From the NCBI GenBank assembly GCA_000149225.2, contig CM000693.1, forward strand, positions 1,116,001-1,180,000: a DNA stretch of 64,000 bases. The letters are read 5' to 3'. This DNA comes from Lachancea kluyveri NRRL Y-12651. Its lineage: Eukaryota; Ascomycota; Saccharomycetes; Saccharomycetales; Saccharomycetaceae. The position numbers and the translations under genes are program-made. Below the pieces are notes generated by a model. It did no database searches. It had not been told where the DNA came from and saw only the letters and a program-made list of their open reading frames with translations. Positions 31,635-43,592 of this stretch are shown piece after piece. How positions within the stretch are numbered: position 1 is the stretch's first letter; each line of letters opens with the position of its first letter.

Positions 31635-33500
31635 TTAGTTTTTGTTTTCTTGCGCGGTGTTTTCAGTTGAGGACGTGGATTTCGGTTCAACTTTATTTGA
31701 AAGCTGTGAATTTTGGGCTTCGATATCTTGTTTCACAACGTTTGTTGTATTAGCAGGAGCAGAATAAGCATACCTGGATCTTTTCCTGATTCTAGCACCG
31801 AAAATGTAAAAGGCATAAGGAATTGCGCAGCAGGCTAGGGAAATAAAGGCCATTAGGGAAGTGGCCCATTGGTTGCCTAATCTGTGGTACATCTGGATGG
31901 TAAACAGTGGAACTGCGGCACCCCACATTGATCTCACAAAGGTCTTGGCGGCTAAGCCGGAGGCAGCATAATGCTGATAAGAATCGACAATGTAGTTGTT
32001 AGCAGGGTTGTACAACATGTTGAAACCGAGACCACAAGCAAACCCACTAAAACATGGGCCAGCCCAAGAAACGTGCGGGTATGAGGACCAAGCGTAAGCA
32101 AATAGACCAGCAGGGATAAACCAGCAGCCCACCATCATCGGGATCAATCTTAACTCGGCAGGTGGAACTTCACCGCGGTCTAGATAGCGCTGGGCTCTCT
32201 TCAAGTAGTCCCTGTTAAGTAATGGGGAAATCGCCGTTGAACAGATAACACCAACACCCACTGGAATAAACATTAAACTCGTCTTGATATCACCCCAATG
32301 TTTACCCTCAGAGTACACGACGGGATAGGCAAAGAAAAACATGTAAAGCAACCCATAGATCACAGACATGTACAGAGTGATCAAGAAGACAATCAACTCT
32401 GTCAATAGAGTTATCGGTCTCAGCAAAGTGCCTTCGACAACTTCCTTAAGCGATCTGACTTTAATCTCAGAAATGGCTCTATAGCTTGGGTCACCAGTCA
32501 ACTTTCTCAATTTTTTAGCACGACGCTTCAACAACGTTTGATGGTGTGTTTCTGGTAGGAACACAACCATGACACCGTATAAGCACGCACTAAAGATCAA
32601 CATGAACCAATAAACCCAACGCCATGAACATTTGACGGATAGCAAAGAACCGACTATCGGGCCCATCACGGGGCCCATAAATGGAGCAGCAGAAAACACA
32701 GACATCGCAACACCACGTTCTTTATTTCTCCACATGTCACTAAGGGAACCACCGATCAAACACATAGGTGCACTAAACGCCAAGCCGTCCAAGAACCTGA
32801 ACGCCAACAAAGTGCCTATATTCTTAGCAGCACCACATGGAACGATAAACACGATTGCGACGAATAAAGTCGGATGGTATACCCAATTTCTACCAAACTC
32901 TTCGGATAACGGAGCAAACACTAAAGGACCCAACCCAAAACCAAGCACCATCAAAGTGACGGTTAGAATTATCACTTCGAGGGAAACACCAAAATACTCT
33001 CTAGGAGACTCCATATCACCAGTCACGACAGCGGACATCATGGCCACATCGAAACACACTATACCTAGCAATGCGGTGAGGTTCCACTTCTGTCTGGTGT
33101 TCCAAGTACGAGGGTCATCTCTATCGTCTTCGATAAACTGGACGATTCTAAAACCGGATTCCGCGTCGATTGGATACTGCCATTTGTCCTCAGGATGATA
33201 AGTAGTCTTTGGGTCAGGATGTGTCGTTGGTCTTTCTAAATCAAGCAGTGGCTCGACTGGGCCGAGCCCGTGCGTCGTGGTTTCGTAGCGAGATAGAGTG
33301 CGTTCCACACCATCCCTGTTCGCATCAATGATGGATTGCAGTTCATTTTGATCCTCGTTGTGGGAATGGCCTGTTATGGCATTTTTCAATTGAGAAAGTC
33401 TAGAATGTGTGCGGGAGATAGCAGCTTCATTCTCTATTTCTCTCGGGTGAAAGGATACTATATCTGATTGGATACTTTCTTGATCAGAAGATAAAGACAT
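31635..33500 (-). CDS. MFS transporter, DHA1 (drug:H+ antiporter-1) family, polyamine/drug type
   Basis: Plasma-membrane proton antiporter of the DHA1 family (relatives: S. cerevisiae Tpo1-Tpo4, Candida Flu1). The 621-residue product has a roughly 130-residue cytoplasmic N-terminus rich in Ser, Arg and His, then 12 predicted membrane segments. Family signatures are [20 protein letters not shown] before helix 1, [10 protein letters not shown] in loop 2-3, [10 protein letters not shown] in helix 5 (antiporter motif C) and the end [12 protein letters not shown], like Tpo1. It is not close enough to any one Tpo protein for me to give a symbol. Its substrate cannot be read from sequence. In S. cerevisiae no transporter lies between OKP1 and RNR4, so it arrived here by rearrangement together with, or next to, THI4. 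Confidence 0.85.
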   Translation of the reverse strand: MSLSSDQESIQSDIVSFHPREIENEAAISRTHSRLSQLKNAITGHSHNEDQNELQSIIDANRDGVERTLSRYETTTHGLGPVEPLLDLERPTTHPDPKTTYHPEDKWQYPIDAESGFRIVQFIEDDRDDPRTWNTRQKWNLTALLGIVCFDVAMMSAVVTGDMESPREYFGVSLEVIILTVTLMVLGFGLGPLVFAPLSEEFGRNWVYHPTLFVAIVFIVPCGAAKNIGTLLAFRFLDGLAFSAPMCLIGGSLSDMWRNKERGVAMSVFSAAPFMGPVMGPIVGSLLSVKCSWRWVYWFMLIFSACLYGVMVVFLPETHHQTLLKRRAKKLRKLTGDPSYRAISEIKVRSLKEVVEGTLLRPITLLTELIVFLITLYMSVIYGLLYMFFFAYPVVYSEGKHWGDIKTSLMFIPVGVGVICSTAISPLLNRDYLKRAQRYLDRGEVPPAELRLIPMMVGCWFIPAGLFAYAWSSYPHVSWAGPCFSGFACGLGFNMLYNPANNYIVDSYQHYAASGLAAKTFVRSMWGAAVPLFTIQMYHRLGNQWATSLMAFISLACCAIPYAFYIFGARIRKRSRYAYSAPANTTNVVKQDIEAQNSQLSNKVEPKSTSSTENTAQENKN

Positions 33501-35503
<2,003 letters not shown>

Positions 35504-35803
35504 ATTTGCCAGCAATAGCAACGTTTTATATATTACAGTGTTTAGCTTTCTTATGACCCTTATTTAGTTTTGGAGATAATGCACGCTCTGCTTATGATCA
35601 AGATATACAGTTTCCTCTTTCGGAGTGTTGCGGATACTGACGCGAGGTTCCTGGCATTATTTAGACGCTGGAATTTTGACTCTGCGTGAAAAAAAACAAA
35701 AAAAAGGAGAAAAGAAAATAGCGAGACGAGAAAACCGAGAAACGAGAAAACGGTATAGTGTATAGATGGATTTACGCATATAACGAGATTATCTTGCTTC
35801 TTA

Positions 35804-35842
<39 letters not shown>

Positions 35843-36074
35843 GAAGGGTTGCTTTTTACGATTTTTTTTTTTTTTTGTATTTCTTACACAGTGTCATTTT
35901 CATTCTCCATGTGTTAAATGGAAGAACATCAGATTCAGCACAAACAAAAAAAAATAAATAAAACGTAAAGGCCAAAAATGGAATACCTGGTATATTTTGA
36001 CAGTTACTAGAAAGCCCTATAATACTTTCGGTGATGTTGAAATTATACATTAGTTTGGCAAAGGTCCAAGAAAG
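35504..36074. other. THI4 3' flank
   Basis: A 0.57 kb gap with an (ATT)n microsatellite and A/T homopolymer runs. No gene is seen. It ends at a solo LTR. Confidence 0.6.
35805..35841 (+). repeat. (ATT)12 microsatellite
   Basis: Uninterrupted ATT/TTA repeat of about 37 bases in the intergenic region downstream of THI4. Confidence 0.9.
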
Positions 36075-36423
36075 TGTTGTAATGAAATTCAACTATCGTT
36101 TATCGACTGGTATTCGTATTACTAGTATATTATAACACATAGTGTGAGATGATGATACAAAGAATGAGAAACAGTCATCGAAGTTAGTGGAAGCCGAAGC
36201 GCAAGGATTGAGAATGTAATAGGACAATGAACGATAACATAGACAATAAGGGAAGAAGAAAAAACAATAATATTGGTATGTGGATTATCGATTCCCTTTT
36301 AGAGATTCCTAGAAAGGCGAGGAGAACTTGCAGTATATCCTGTATATCCTGTATACCCAATATTATATCACCCTAATCAACAACGGAATCCCGATGATTG
36401 CCTCAAACTTTACCGATTTCTCA
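36075..36423 (+). mobile_element. Solo LTR, Ty1/Ty2 (delta)-like, plus orientation
   Basis: This stretch is recognisable along its whole length as a delta-type LTR of the Ty1/copia (Pseudoviridae) lineage. It opens with TGTTG and closes with TTTCTCA, and shares internal segments with S. cerevisiae delta such as GGATTGA and the AGATTCC/GGAGAACTT region. No internal coding domain adjoins it, so it is a solo LTR left by recombination. It ends about 100 bases upstream of the tRNA-Pro gene, the usual target zone for this family. Target duplications are not clear, suggesting it is not recent. Confidence 0.85.
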
Positions 36424-36520
36424 TAAAAAAAGGGAGGAAAGAAAAAAAAAAAGAAAAGAATCATGTGATCTTTTTAAAGTTATATTACGAAGAATTAATA
36501 ACTGCATTTCCATAAGTTGA

Positions 36521-36624
36521 GGGCGTGTGGTCTAGTGGTATGATTCTCGCTTTGGGCGAAATTCGAGCAACACTTGAGTTATAAAGCATGCGAGAGGCCC
36601 TGGGTTCAATTCCCAGCTCGCCCC
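36521..36624 (+). tRNA. tRNA-Pro(TGG), intron-containing
   Basis: Matches yeast tRNA-Pro(UGG): acceptor GGGCGTG with CTCGCCC, D arm TGGTCTAGTGGTATGA and T arm CCTGGGTTCAATTCCCAG. Anticodon TGG is at 36553-36555. A 32-base intron (about 36557-36588) sits one base 3' of the anticodon and differs from the S. cerevisiae intron in sequence. A T-run follows at 36627-36631. The gene is flanked on both sides by delta-like solo LTRs. Confidence 0.97.
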
Positions 36625-36887
36625 ATCTTTTTTGGAAACCTGGAATATATAAGTAGTCTTTATATGGGAGAAATCTGCTGCCTTTGTTTAAGACCGGGTT
36701 GCTGGAACCAGCACAGTTCTTTTTTTCGTAGATTTGACCCCATTTCTCCAACTAGTACGAAAAATGTGAGACATTTTGAGAACTAGTCATCTTTTGTCTC
36801 GTGTCGAGAGTTTCTAACAGCTGCATTAAAATAGCCAAAACCGACAACTTTTCAACTGAAAAAAAAAATAGAGAAATACCAAAAAAG

Positions 36888-37219
36888 TGAGAAATATGTG
36901 AATATTGGGACAATTGTCGAGATTCAATTTTTGGTTAAGGCTATAATGATTGGTATATGGTTATACTAGAAGCTCTCCTCGTCTTTCTAGGAATCCAGAA
37001 AAGAGAGTCGGTAATTCTACATACAATTATTCATATATCCTCTTTCCTTTTATATTTTATTGTTCATTATCCTATTACATTATCAACCCTTGTGTTTCAG
37101 CTTCCACTGACTTAGATGACTGGTTCTCATCCTTTATGTCACCTTATAACACCGTGTATGATAATATAATAGTAACACGAATACTAGTCGATGGTCGATA
37201 GTTGTATTTCGTTCCAACA
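36888..37219 (-). mobile_element. Solo LTR, Ty1/Ty2 (delta)-like, minus orientation
   Basis: The minus strand reads as a second delta-type LTR, from TGTTGGAA at 37219 down to TTTCTCA at 36888, about 332 bases and close to the S. cerevisiae delta length. No internal retrotransposon sequence adjoins it. Short A-rich flanks are nearly the same on both sides and may be remnants of a five-base target duplication. It is oppositely oriented to the copy at 36075-36423, and the two differ at many sites, so they represent separate insertions rather than ends of one element. Confidence 0.85.
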
Positions 37220-38492
37220 AAAAAGATCTGTAATCGAGCGTCCATCTTCTAATTGACGGCTAAAAAAAAAAAATGGCAACCTAGGAGCGCGTTCAAAAAA
37301 GTGTAAATATTGCAATTATTGGGACAGATCTTGTGTGGTTGCTGAATTACCGAAACAATTGTTTTCAATCGAGTTTTTTTACCAGGTATTTAAGCATATT
37401 CAACGTGATCATGATTATTAGATTCAATAAGACCTCTGACTTAAAGGATTACCAATACCTAGGATATAGAAAATTCCGGAATCAATAATTGGATAATAGC
37501 CAACCAGACTCAATGATTCCTGAAGAAATTACGTAATATTCAGAAAAGTCACCATTACTGTACGACAATCCACATGAGTTTAGCTAGCTACTACCGCAGA
37601 TTAGTTGAAAAATGAAAAAGACCTTTTCTTCAGACTCGAAATTGTAGAACCAGGGATTCAAGAGACCGGGCTTAATTCATCATCAGTCAACAATTGCGAC
37701 AGCATTACCAATTATTTGTATGTTGAAAGGTTTGGTAGCTTCAGGTGATGTAATTGAGGCAATGTTTTCCCGTAGGTTGCTTTATAGTTTGAGCAGATTA
37801 TATTTAAGGAATAGGCCTTTTTCTGATATCGTCAGCGATGCTAAAGTCATAGTTTCATCGCACTTGATCCCAAAGACGATCTAAGCAGTCTATACTTTAC
37901 AGGAAAAATCACTATCTGTACCCGGTTATGTGGGATTGAAGTCCAATCTATGGACTCATTCACAGTGAAATCGTTAACCCCTGAGCTTATACGCGATATC
38001 GACAATCAGCACGTGTTTATGATGCGGTTATCTGAATTCCATTCGTAATTGGATATTTAGAAAGAGGAAACTAAAAGGAGGGGTAAAAAAAAATCAAGGC
38101 TCATTGACAGAGTTTATCTTGAGAGACGTGCAAAGCAAAGGCTCTTATTGGAAAGTACAACCATGTCCATGCCACTTGCACGCTCGACTGGCTCTGATAC
38201 CACGATTATCATCAAAGACGAAATCTTATTTAAATTCGGTAGTCAAGCCAAGGAAGTGGTGGTGCACAGGTAATTGCACACGGGTTGGTTCGAACGACTC
38301 AATCAAAATTTCACAGCGTCCATGAAAGATCAAAAGCTCCCCGAGTATGTAGTTACAAAATCCCATTAGACATAAAAAAACATTATAAAACCATTACGTA
38401 TCACGGAAAAAAAAAGGAAAAGGAGGGGAGGATAAATACGTAGAAAGAAAAAAAAAAAAGAGAAAATGAGAAGATGAAATGCAGGGAAAGTC
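37220..38492. other. Gap between solo LTR and RNR2 3' end
   Basis: This 1.27 kb region holds only short open frames. One, on the plus strand, runs about 68 codons and ends near 38048; another of 36 codons starts at the ATG at 38163. Neither has recognisable homology or clear bias. They could be chance or the remains of an old gene. No RNA gene was found. Confidence 0.5.
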
Positions 38493-39707
38493 TTAGAAAT
38501 CTTCATCAAAGGTGAAGGCACCAGCTTCAGATTCAGTCTTGTTAGATTTGGCAATAACGCCGGCCTTTTGATAGTCAGAGACTCTCTTTTCGAAAAAGTT
38601 AGTCTTACCGGCCAAAGAGATGTTTTCCATAAAGTCAAATGGATTGGTAACGTTGTAGTACTTTTGGTTACCTAAAGCGACCAACAATCTGTCAGCAACA
38701 AACTCAACATATTGGTTCATCAAGTCTGCATTCATACCCAGCAAAGAAACAGGCAAGGCATCGTCAAAGTATCTCTTTTCAATAGAGACAGCTTCTGTGA
38801 TAATTCTTTCAACGATCTTTGGATCAGGCTTGTTCTTCAGGTGGGCAAACAACAAGCAGGCAAAGTCAGTATGTAGACCTTCATCCCTACAGATCAGTTC
38901 GTTGGAGAAAGTCAAACCAGGCATCAAACCTTTCTTCTTCAACCAGAAAATAGCAGCAAAGGAACCGGAGAAGAAGACACCTTCGATGGCGGCGAAAGCA
39001 ACCAATCTTTCAGCAAACAGAGCCTCTTCATCTTGAATCCATCTGATAGCCCATTCGGCCTTTTCCTTGATTTGTGGGATGGTTTCAATGGCATTGAACA
39101 GAAATTCACTTTCCTTTGGATCTTTAATGTAGGTGTCGATTAGCAATGAGTAAGTCTCAGAATGGATGTTTTCCATCATGATTTGGAAACCGTAGAAACA
39201 CTTGGCTTCTGGGATTTGGACTTCGGCAGAAAAGTTCTCAACCAAGTTTTCATTCACAATACCATCTGAAGCGGCAAAGAAAGCCAAGACTCTTGAAATG
39301 AAAAATCTTTCATTCTCATTCATTCTGTTGTTCCAATCGTGGATATCCTTGGATAAATCGATTTCTTCAGCAGTCCAAAAAGAGGCTTCTGCTCTCTTGT
39401 AGGCTTGCCAAATCTCATGGTACTTGATTGGGAATAAGACGAAACGACGCTTGTTTTCGACTAGCAGAGGTTCTTCTCTTTCCACCTCCTTTAACTGATG
39501 ACGATGAACAGCGTGGGACTTCAAGAAATTTCTGTGTTCTATAGCAGCCCTACTTAGTCTAGCTTCTGTTTCTTCGGCATCGGCAGCAGCAGCTTCTTTG
39601 ACAGTTTCCAACTGCTTTATTAGGTTTGCTTTAGAGTCCTTCAATTCCAAGTCGGAAAGCGCGTTAGCAGCAGCTTTAGATGGTGTTTCTTTAACTGGGT
39701 TAGCCAT
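38493..39707 (-). CDS. RNR2: Ribonucleotide reductase small (radical) subunit
   Basis: R2 subunit that carries the diiron-tyrosyl radical and, with the large subunit, reduces ribonucleotides to deoxyribonucleotides. The 404-residue product compares with 399 in S. cerevisiae Rnr2. Iron-ligand regions are intact: [40 protein letters not shown] (including the radical tyrosine in SETYS), [11 protein letters not shown] and [13 protein letters not shown]. This separates it from Rnr4, which lacks several ligands. The C-terminal peptide GAFTFDEDF, needed to bind the large subunit, is conserved. The ATG gives [20 protein letters not shown]; 13 codons upstream are open but without an AUG. Location near APS3 and RRN7 also points to RNR2. 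Confidence 0.96.
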   Translation of the reverse strand: MANPVKETPSKAAANALSDLELKDSKANLIKQLETVKEAAAADAEETEARLSRAAIEHRNFLKSHAVHRHQLKEVEREEPLLVENKRRFVLFPIKYHEIWQAYKRAEASFWTAEEIDLSKDIHDWNNRMNENERFFISRVLAFFAASDGIVNENLVENFSAEVQIPEAKCFYGFQIMMENIHSETYSLLIDTYIKDPKESEFLFNAIETIPQIKEKAEWAIRWIQDEEALFAERLVAFAAIEGVFFSGSFAAIFWLKKKGLMPGLTFSNELICRDEGLHTDFACLLFAHLKNKPDPKIVERIITEAVSIEKRYFDDALPVSLLGMNADLMNQYVEFVADRLLVALGNQKYYNVTNPFDFMENISLAGKTNFFEKRVSDYQKAGVIAKSNKTESEAGAFTFDEDF

Positions 39708-40267
39708 TGTGTCTTCTGAATGTGTGATATGAACAAACAGTTCCACTCAAAAAGAGTAAATAATGCAAGGCGCAAGCATGCATCTTTGGCTATGTCCCTT
39801 ATATACTTTTTTCCTCCCTACACGAGTCAAGGTAAAATTTTCAAGGGAACACGAGATACCCTACAAAAAAGAAAAAAAATTTTCGTGTTTCGCGTATCAT
39901 CTGATTTTGTAGGCCATCTGAGGTGATGACCCCTATTTTACGTATGGTGGAAAAAAAAAAAGACAAGCATGTGTAATGGGATTACTAAGGCTGCATGTTG
40001 TTAGGATCAAAAGTCAAACGGTTGCACTCCGACTGAGGGGCAGGGCAGACGAGGCGCTAGGGTTGCTGCACGGCAGTGTCATACGACTTATGAAACCACA
40101 ACAACGCATTCCGATGGATTGAGAGATAGCCAGCCCATGGCAAGTTAAATAGGCAAACAGGCTTGGCTGGGTTTGAGATTGGGATATCCTAGTAACTTTC
40201 AAATGATTTTTTAAGGGAGAGGAGAAAAAGCTGACAATGGGGATAGTATGCAAAACCAAAAAAGTAG
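39708..40267. other. RNR2 promoter region
   Basis: A 0.56 kb gap between the RNR2 ATG and tRNA-Leu. It contains the possible Crt1/Rfx1 half-palindrome noted separately. No coding region is supported. Confidence 0.55.
40131..40144 (-). promoter_or_regulatory. Possible Crt1/Rfx1 X-box upstream of RNR2
   Basis: The core CCATGGCAA (40135-40143) matches the centre of the X-box GTTGCCATGGCAAC, but the outer bases do not. It is about 430 bases upstream of the RNR2 ATG, similar to the known damage-response region of RNR2. The match is partial. Confidence 0.3.
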
Positions 40268-40390
40268 TGGTTGCTAAGAGATTCGAACTCTTGCATCTTA
40301 CGATATCCGAGTGTTCACCAGTGCTTTCGAACTGGAGAAAGATCCTGAAAATCTTGAATCGGACGCCTTAGACCGCTCGGCCAAACAACC
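40268..40390 (-). tRNA. tRNA-Leu(CAA), intron-containing
   Basis: The minus strand gives GGTTGTTTGGCCGAGCGGTC at the 5' end and the T arm AGAGTTCGAATCTCT followed by TAGCAACCA, as in yeast tRNA-Leu(CAA). The anticodon CAA corresponds to plus-strand 40354-40356. An intron of about 41 bases (plus 40312-40352) interrupts the anticodon arm, somewhat longer than the 32-33 bases of S. cerevisiae. It sits at the second junction of the inverted APS3-RNR2 block. Confidence 0.97.
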
Positions 40391-42608
40391 AATTTACATT
40401 GGTTGCAAGCGCAACAAAACGTATATGGCACATTGTAATTTATCCGGATTTTCATGGAAGGACCGAGCACAGCAAGTAACATCAGACCATCAGTACACTA
40501 GTATTCTTGATGTTCTGATGTGACAGCCGATGAAGTGGACTATGGCAACCCCCACACCTATCGACCGCTAGTAAACAAGGTCAGAAGATCAGTTGCCTGA
40601 TCTAGAAAGTAGAGCATGGGGAGTATAATGAAGAGGGATCCCAATTATAGATGGAACCGAGAGTTGCAGAAAGCATTTGATGGGGTAGCGTTTTAGATAG
40701 GAAATGTCCAAGGCGTACACCGTTATTCCTCTGCTGATAGAGGAATTTACACAACAGTGTCATCATGCGTATTGGACATGATTGAATGCTAGTTGCGCCG
40801 TTATTATGTAACGCTGTGCACCAGAATCTGCATGCCCGGGAATGCAGTATAGATAACGACCGTTGAGCTGTACAAGGGATGGGATCATTGGGCACTAGAT
40901 TATTGGCCCAGGCTCGCTTTTGAATGCGTAATTAGAGGTTAGATCCGATGCTAGCCATACAACTAGCCGATAATTCCGTCTCGGATATTGTATCCCCCCT
41001 TACCCCCTTCGTTTTCCTATGAGAGCGTGAGATGTGAAGCACAAGGTATGTAGATAGATATGTTGCTTTCTTCAGCTTCGTATCTCAAAAAGACAGGCAA
41101 GTCAGGAAATGCGACCACATTTTGCACTCATTTATCTGCACAAAAGAACACTCGATATACCACAAGGGTAAGACAGAAATTGTTTCCATTTGTTGTAGCA
41201 GCACTTAAAATTATCCACAGTGTCAAATATTTTTGGATTGACAATTGAGCAGTGCTATTAAAAGAGTTTGTGTTCGTTCTCTTTTTTTTTTTTTAAAAAA
41301 AATAAAACAGTTGACATGATGTCAAGAGCTCATATGATCTCGTTGTAGTTTTACCCTCCGTTTGTGCTTCGAATAGATAATTCGCAGATGCATTTCCAAT
41401 TTTTATAGAACAATCAAGCTTACTTACTCTAAAAAAAAAACGAAACCTAGGAAATTATTGAGATGAAGCAATGGATTGGTGTTCTAGATCAGATAGTTGA
41501 ATGCCAGCTTTCTGTGGAGGGAAGGGAGGGCTTCCAATGGTTTATTTTTTATTCTGGCACAACCCATGTATATCACTCACCACGTTAAATATCTGTCGCC
41601 AAGCAACAGATATGCCATATTTGATAGTTGAGTGGTTTGAAACAGCAACTTGGTCAGGACCATTAAGATCTTTTTGGGGGTAAAAAAAAAATACAGCCAA
41701 CGAAAACATGTTTTCATTCTCATTTTTTGGTGTGTTGTTAAACTGATGAGAGATTTTATCTCATGCATGGTCTGGACACTAACGACAATGTGTCTAGATT
41801 ATCCGTTAAAACTAATGACTTGAATGCCCCCTGAAGCTTTTGTTTCTCTAGTCCTGTTCTATTTTGTCTAACTTAAAATAAAACTTGAACATTGATTGTT
41901 TTTATGAACCCTATGCTATGTGTAGGTCTATTAGACACATCGACCAAGTCTTTCTTTCAACAATCAACTTGTTTGTCATGTGTCCTATCAATCTCAGCTG
42001 GGTCAGCTTCGGAACAGGAACTAACCCAATCTCTACCAGAGGACCAGAACTGTCTTCAAATGTGTTCATTTTTGCAACGTCCATATTTTGCTTAAGGTTC
42101 TTTCTGCAAAGCTTACTATATTTAAGACATGGCTTTTCTGAGGCATGTTCGACTATTCTAAATACCAGTACTTGGTTCACTTATTTTTACACTTTATCAG
42201 TATCTACTGTGATAAATATCTTTATCACGTATCCTACCAAAAACTATAGTGCCATCTTGCCGATTTGAGAATGGAGCAAGGGCGCCTGCACGAGATGGAC
42301 CGAAGGTCTTATCACATCGATCAGCAAGCCCCACAGAGGCCAACATTTTTCCAAGAAGAGAAGCCCAAAACATTTACAGAAAAAGTTGGCTTCTAAATCA
42401 TAGCCACCAAGATTTTCATGGACATTTTGGGCTGGTTTACAAGCCTTTCCCACAGTTCCGTCGAACAGGATAAAAGGAATAGATCCAGTCAAGTTTGTTT
42501 GTGTCAGCGTCAGAACACCTAAAAGGCTGTATTTCGGAATAAGGCCTGAGAATAACAGCTACAAATCGCAATTACTCCTACCAAAGCGTTATCCATTATC
42601 GAAGAATA
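40391..42608. other. 2.2 kb gap: hairpin-rich segment, otherwise unexplained
   Basis: The largest unexplained gap. Its first 470 bases are rich in perfect inverted repeats (separate entry). Beyond 41000 there are short open frames on both strands (for example 41885-42268 plus, 41911-42180 minus, 42244-42492 minus). None has a convincing start, homology or yeast codon bias. A perfect 8-base inverted repeat GTGATAAA-tatc-TTTATCAC lies at 42209-42228 and includes two GATAA cores. No LTR was recognised. Confidence 0.5.
40479..40858. ncRNA. Candidate structured RNA (cluster of hairpins), strand unknown
   Basis: Five perfect or near-perfect stems fall within 380 bases. They are: ACATCAGA/TCTGATGT with an inner CATCA/TGATG (40479-40521); AGATCAG/CTGATCT with a four-base loop (40586-40603); ATGTCCAA at 40704-40711 with TTGGACAT at 40772-40779, enclosing ATTCCTCT/AGAGGAAT with a six-base loop (40725-40746); and CGTTAT at 40799-40804 with ATAACG at 40853-40858, enclosing CTGCAT/ATGCAG (40828-40847). 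The last two composite hairpins, side by side with large internal loops, recall the two-hairpin plan of H/ACA snoRNAs. I could not fix H and ACA boxes convincingly, nor match a known yeast RNA. Confidence 0.3.
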
Positions 42609-43478
42609 ATGGACTCTAAACATAACAACTTGGAGCGTAGCGCCATAAATCGTCACGTATCGCAAGATTCACCGTGTTTTCCGTCTCAAAAAAGGAAATT
42701 GGCGAATAATTGGGAAAAATGCCTACCAGATAAAGTGTCGTTCCTTTCAACCTCACCTCTATTGATGGATTCACTCGGCGTTAACCTACCGCGTAAATTC
42801 TGTGAATTGAAAGATGCTCCCACTGAACCAATTTCCACCAAGGAGTACTATGGACTTCTAAAGGGCTCTCTCACGACAAGACGGGAGCAGAACATCGTAA
42901 GTGTTGATTATATCGGCTTCAAAGATTTAGCATTCGAAGGTGACCTAGGATCTGAGAAAGACTTGGCTTTTTTTGGTGAGAGCCAAGGCGTTTATTATGT
43001 GAGGCAGGTGGTTTTCATCAAATTTTTTAAGGTGTTCATCTATAGGAAGTGTTATATTGACTGGTCCATATTCCAACCCAATTATTGCCATTTCCGAAAG
43101 CTAATATATAAAAAAACAGGAAGGAGAGAAGATTTGATAGACTCCTGGCAAATTTATTATTTTTATTTACAGAGTGGATTCAAAGACGAGATTGGGCTTG
43201 TCTTTGATGGTCTAAGTGATTTCTCGACACCTAGTAAAACATGGGGCGATGCTCTCAAGGATAAGCTAAAAGGGAGACATGCCAATAGAAGGGCAAGGTT
43301 TATATCATTCTTTTCAAAGCTCTCCCATAGAGAGGGAACGTACTGTAACGATACCACCCCGTCTCCCATCGCTTTGAGCTGCTTAGAAGACATCGAATTG
43401 GGTCAGAGAAAAAATTCCACCTCTCATCTCTCATCAAGTGAGAGCATGGCAGAAAAGTGGATAATAGATATTTCTTAG
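42609..43478 (+). CDS. Unrecognised protein, 289 residues
   Basis: An open frame starting at an ATG (MDSKHNNLERSAINRHVSQD) between tRNA-Leu and RBG2. I do not recognise the family. The N-terminal half is Ser/Pro/Lys-rich and probably disordered (for example FPSQKRKLANNWEKC and STSPLLMDSLGVNLPRKFCE). The middle (about residues 130-190) is rich in aromatic and basic residues, with no true membrane helix. The C-terminal part is charged and serine-rich, ending SSSESMAEKWIIDIS. In S. cerevisiae no gene of this kind sits beside RBG2. A spliced alternative was considered (a TTATTTACAG acceptor-like sequence ends near 43173), but no matching donor or branch site was found. Its length makes chance unlikely, so it is probably a fast-evolving or lineage-specific gene. 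Confidence 0.65.
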   Translation: MDSKHNNLERSAINRHVSQDSPCFPSQKRKLANNWEKCLPDKVSFLSTSPLLMDSLGVNLPRKFCELKDAPTEPISTKEYYGLLKGSLTTRREQNIVSVDYIGFKDLAFEGDLGSEKDLAFFGESQGVYYVRQVVFIKFFKVFIYRKCYIDWSIFQPNYCHFRKLIYKKTGRREDLIDSWQIYYFYLQSGFKDEIGLVFDGLSDFSTPSKTWGDALKDKLKGRHANRRARFISFFSKLSHREGTYCNDTTPSPIALSCLEDIELGQRKNSTSHLSSSESMAEKWIIDIS

Positions 43479-43592
43479 TCCTAGACTGAGCACAGAATAG
43501 TGCTTGGAGTTTTTCCAGTTCCAGTAGATTAAAAAATTTCCGATCTATATTATGATGACACTACTATACAAAACTACTAAGGTGCGTTGTTT

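Noticed and set aside
41885-42492. Open frames on both strands downstream of the hairpin region (127, 89 and 82 codons).
   Set aside because: They overlap each other on opposite strands, and have no codon bias, convincing start or homology. Chance frames are expected at this base composition.
43093-43103. TTTCCGAA core resembling a centromere CDEIII inside the unknown gene.
   Set aside because: The flanking CDEIII bases do not fit, the upstream 85 bases are not strongly AT-rich, and no CDEI is present. It also lies within an open reading frame.
42980-43173. Possible intron in the 289-residue gene, with TTATTTACAG as acceptor.
   Set aside because: No GTATGT-like donor or TACTAAC-like branch site is in place, and the frame is open throughout.
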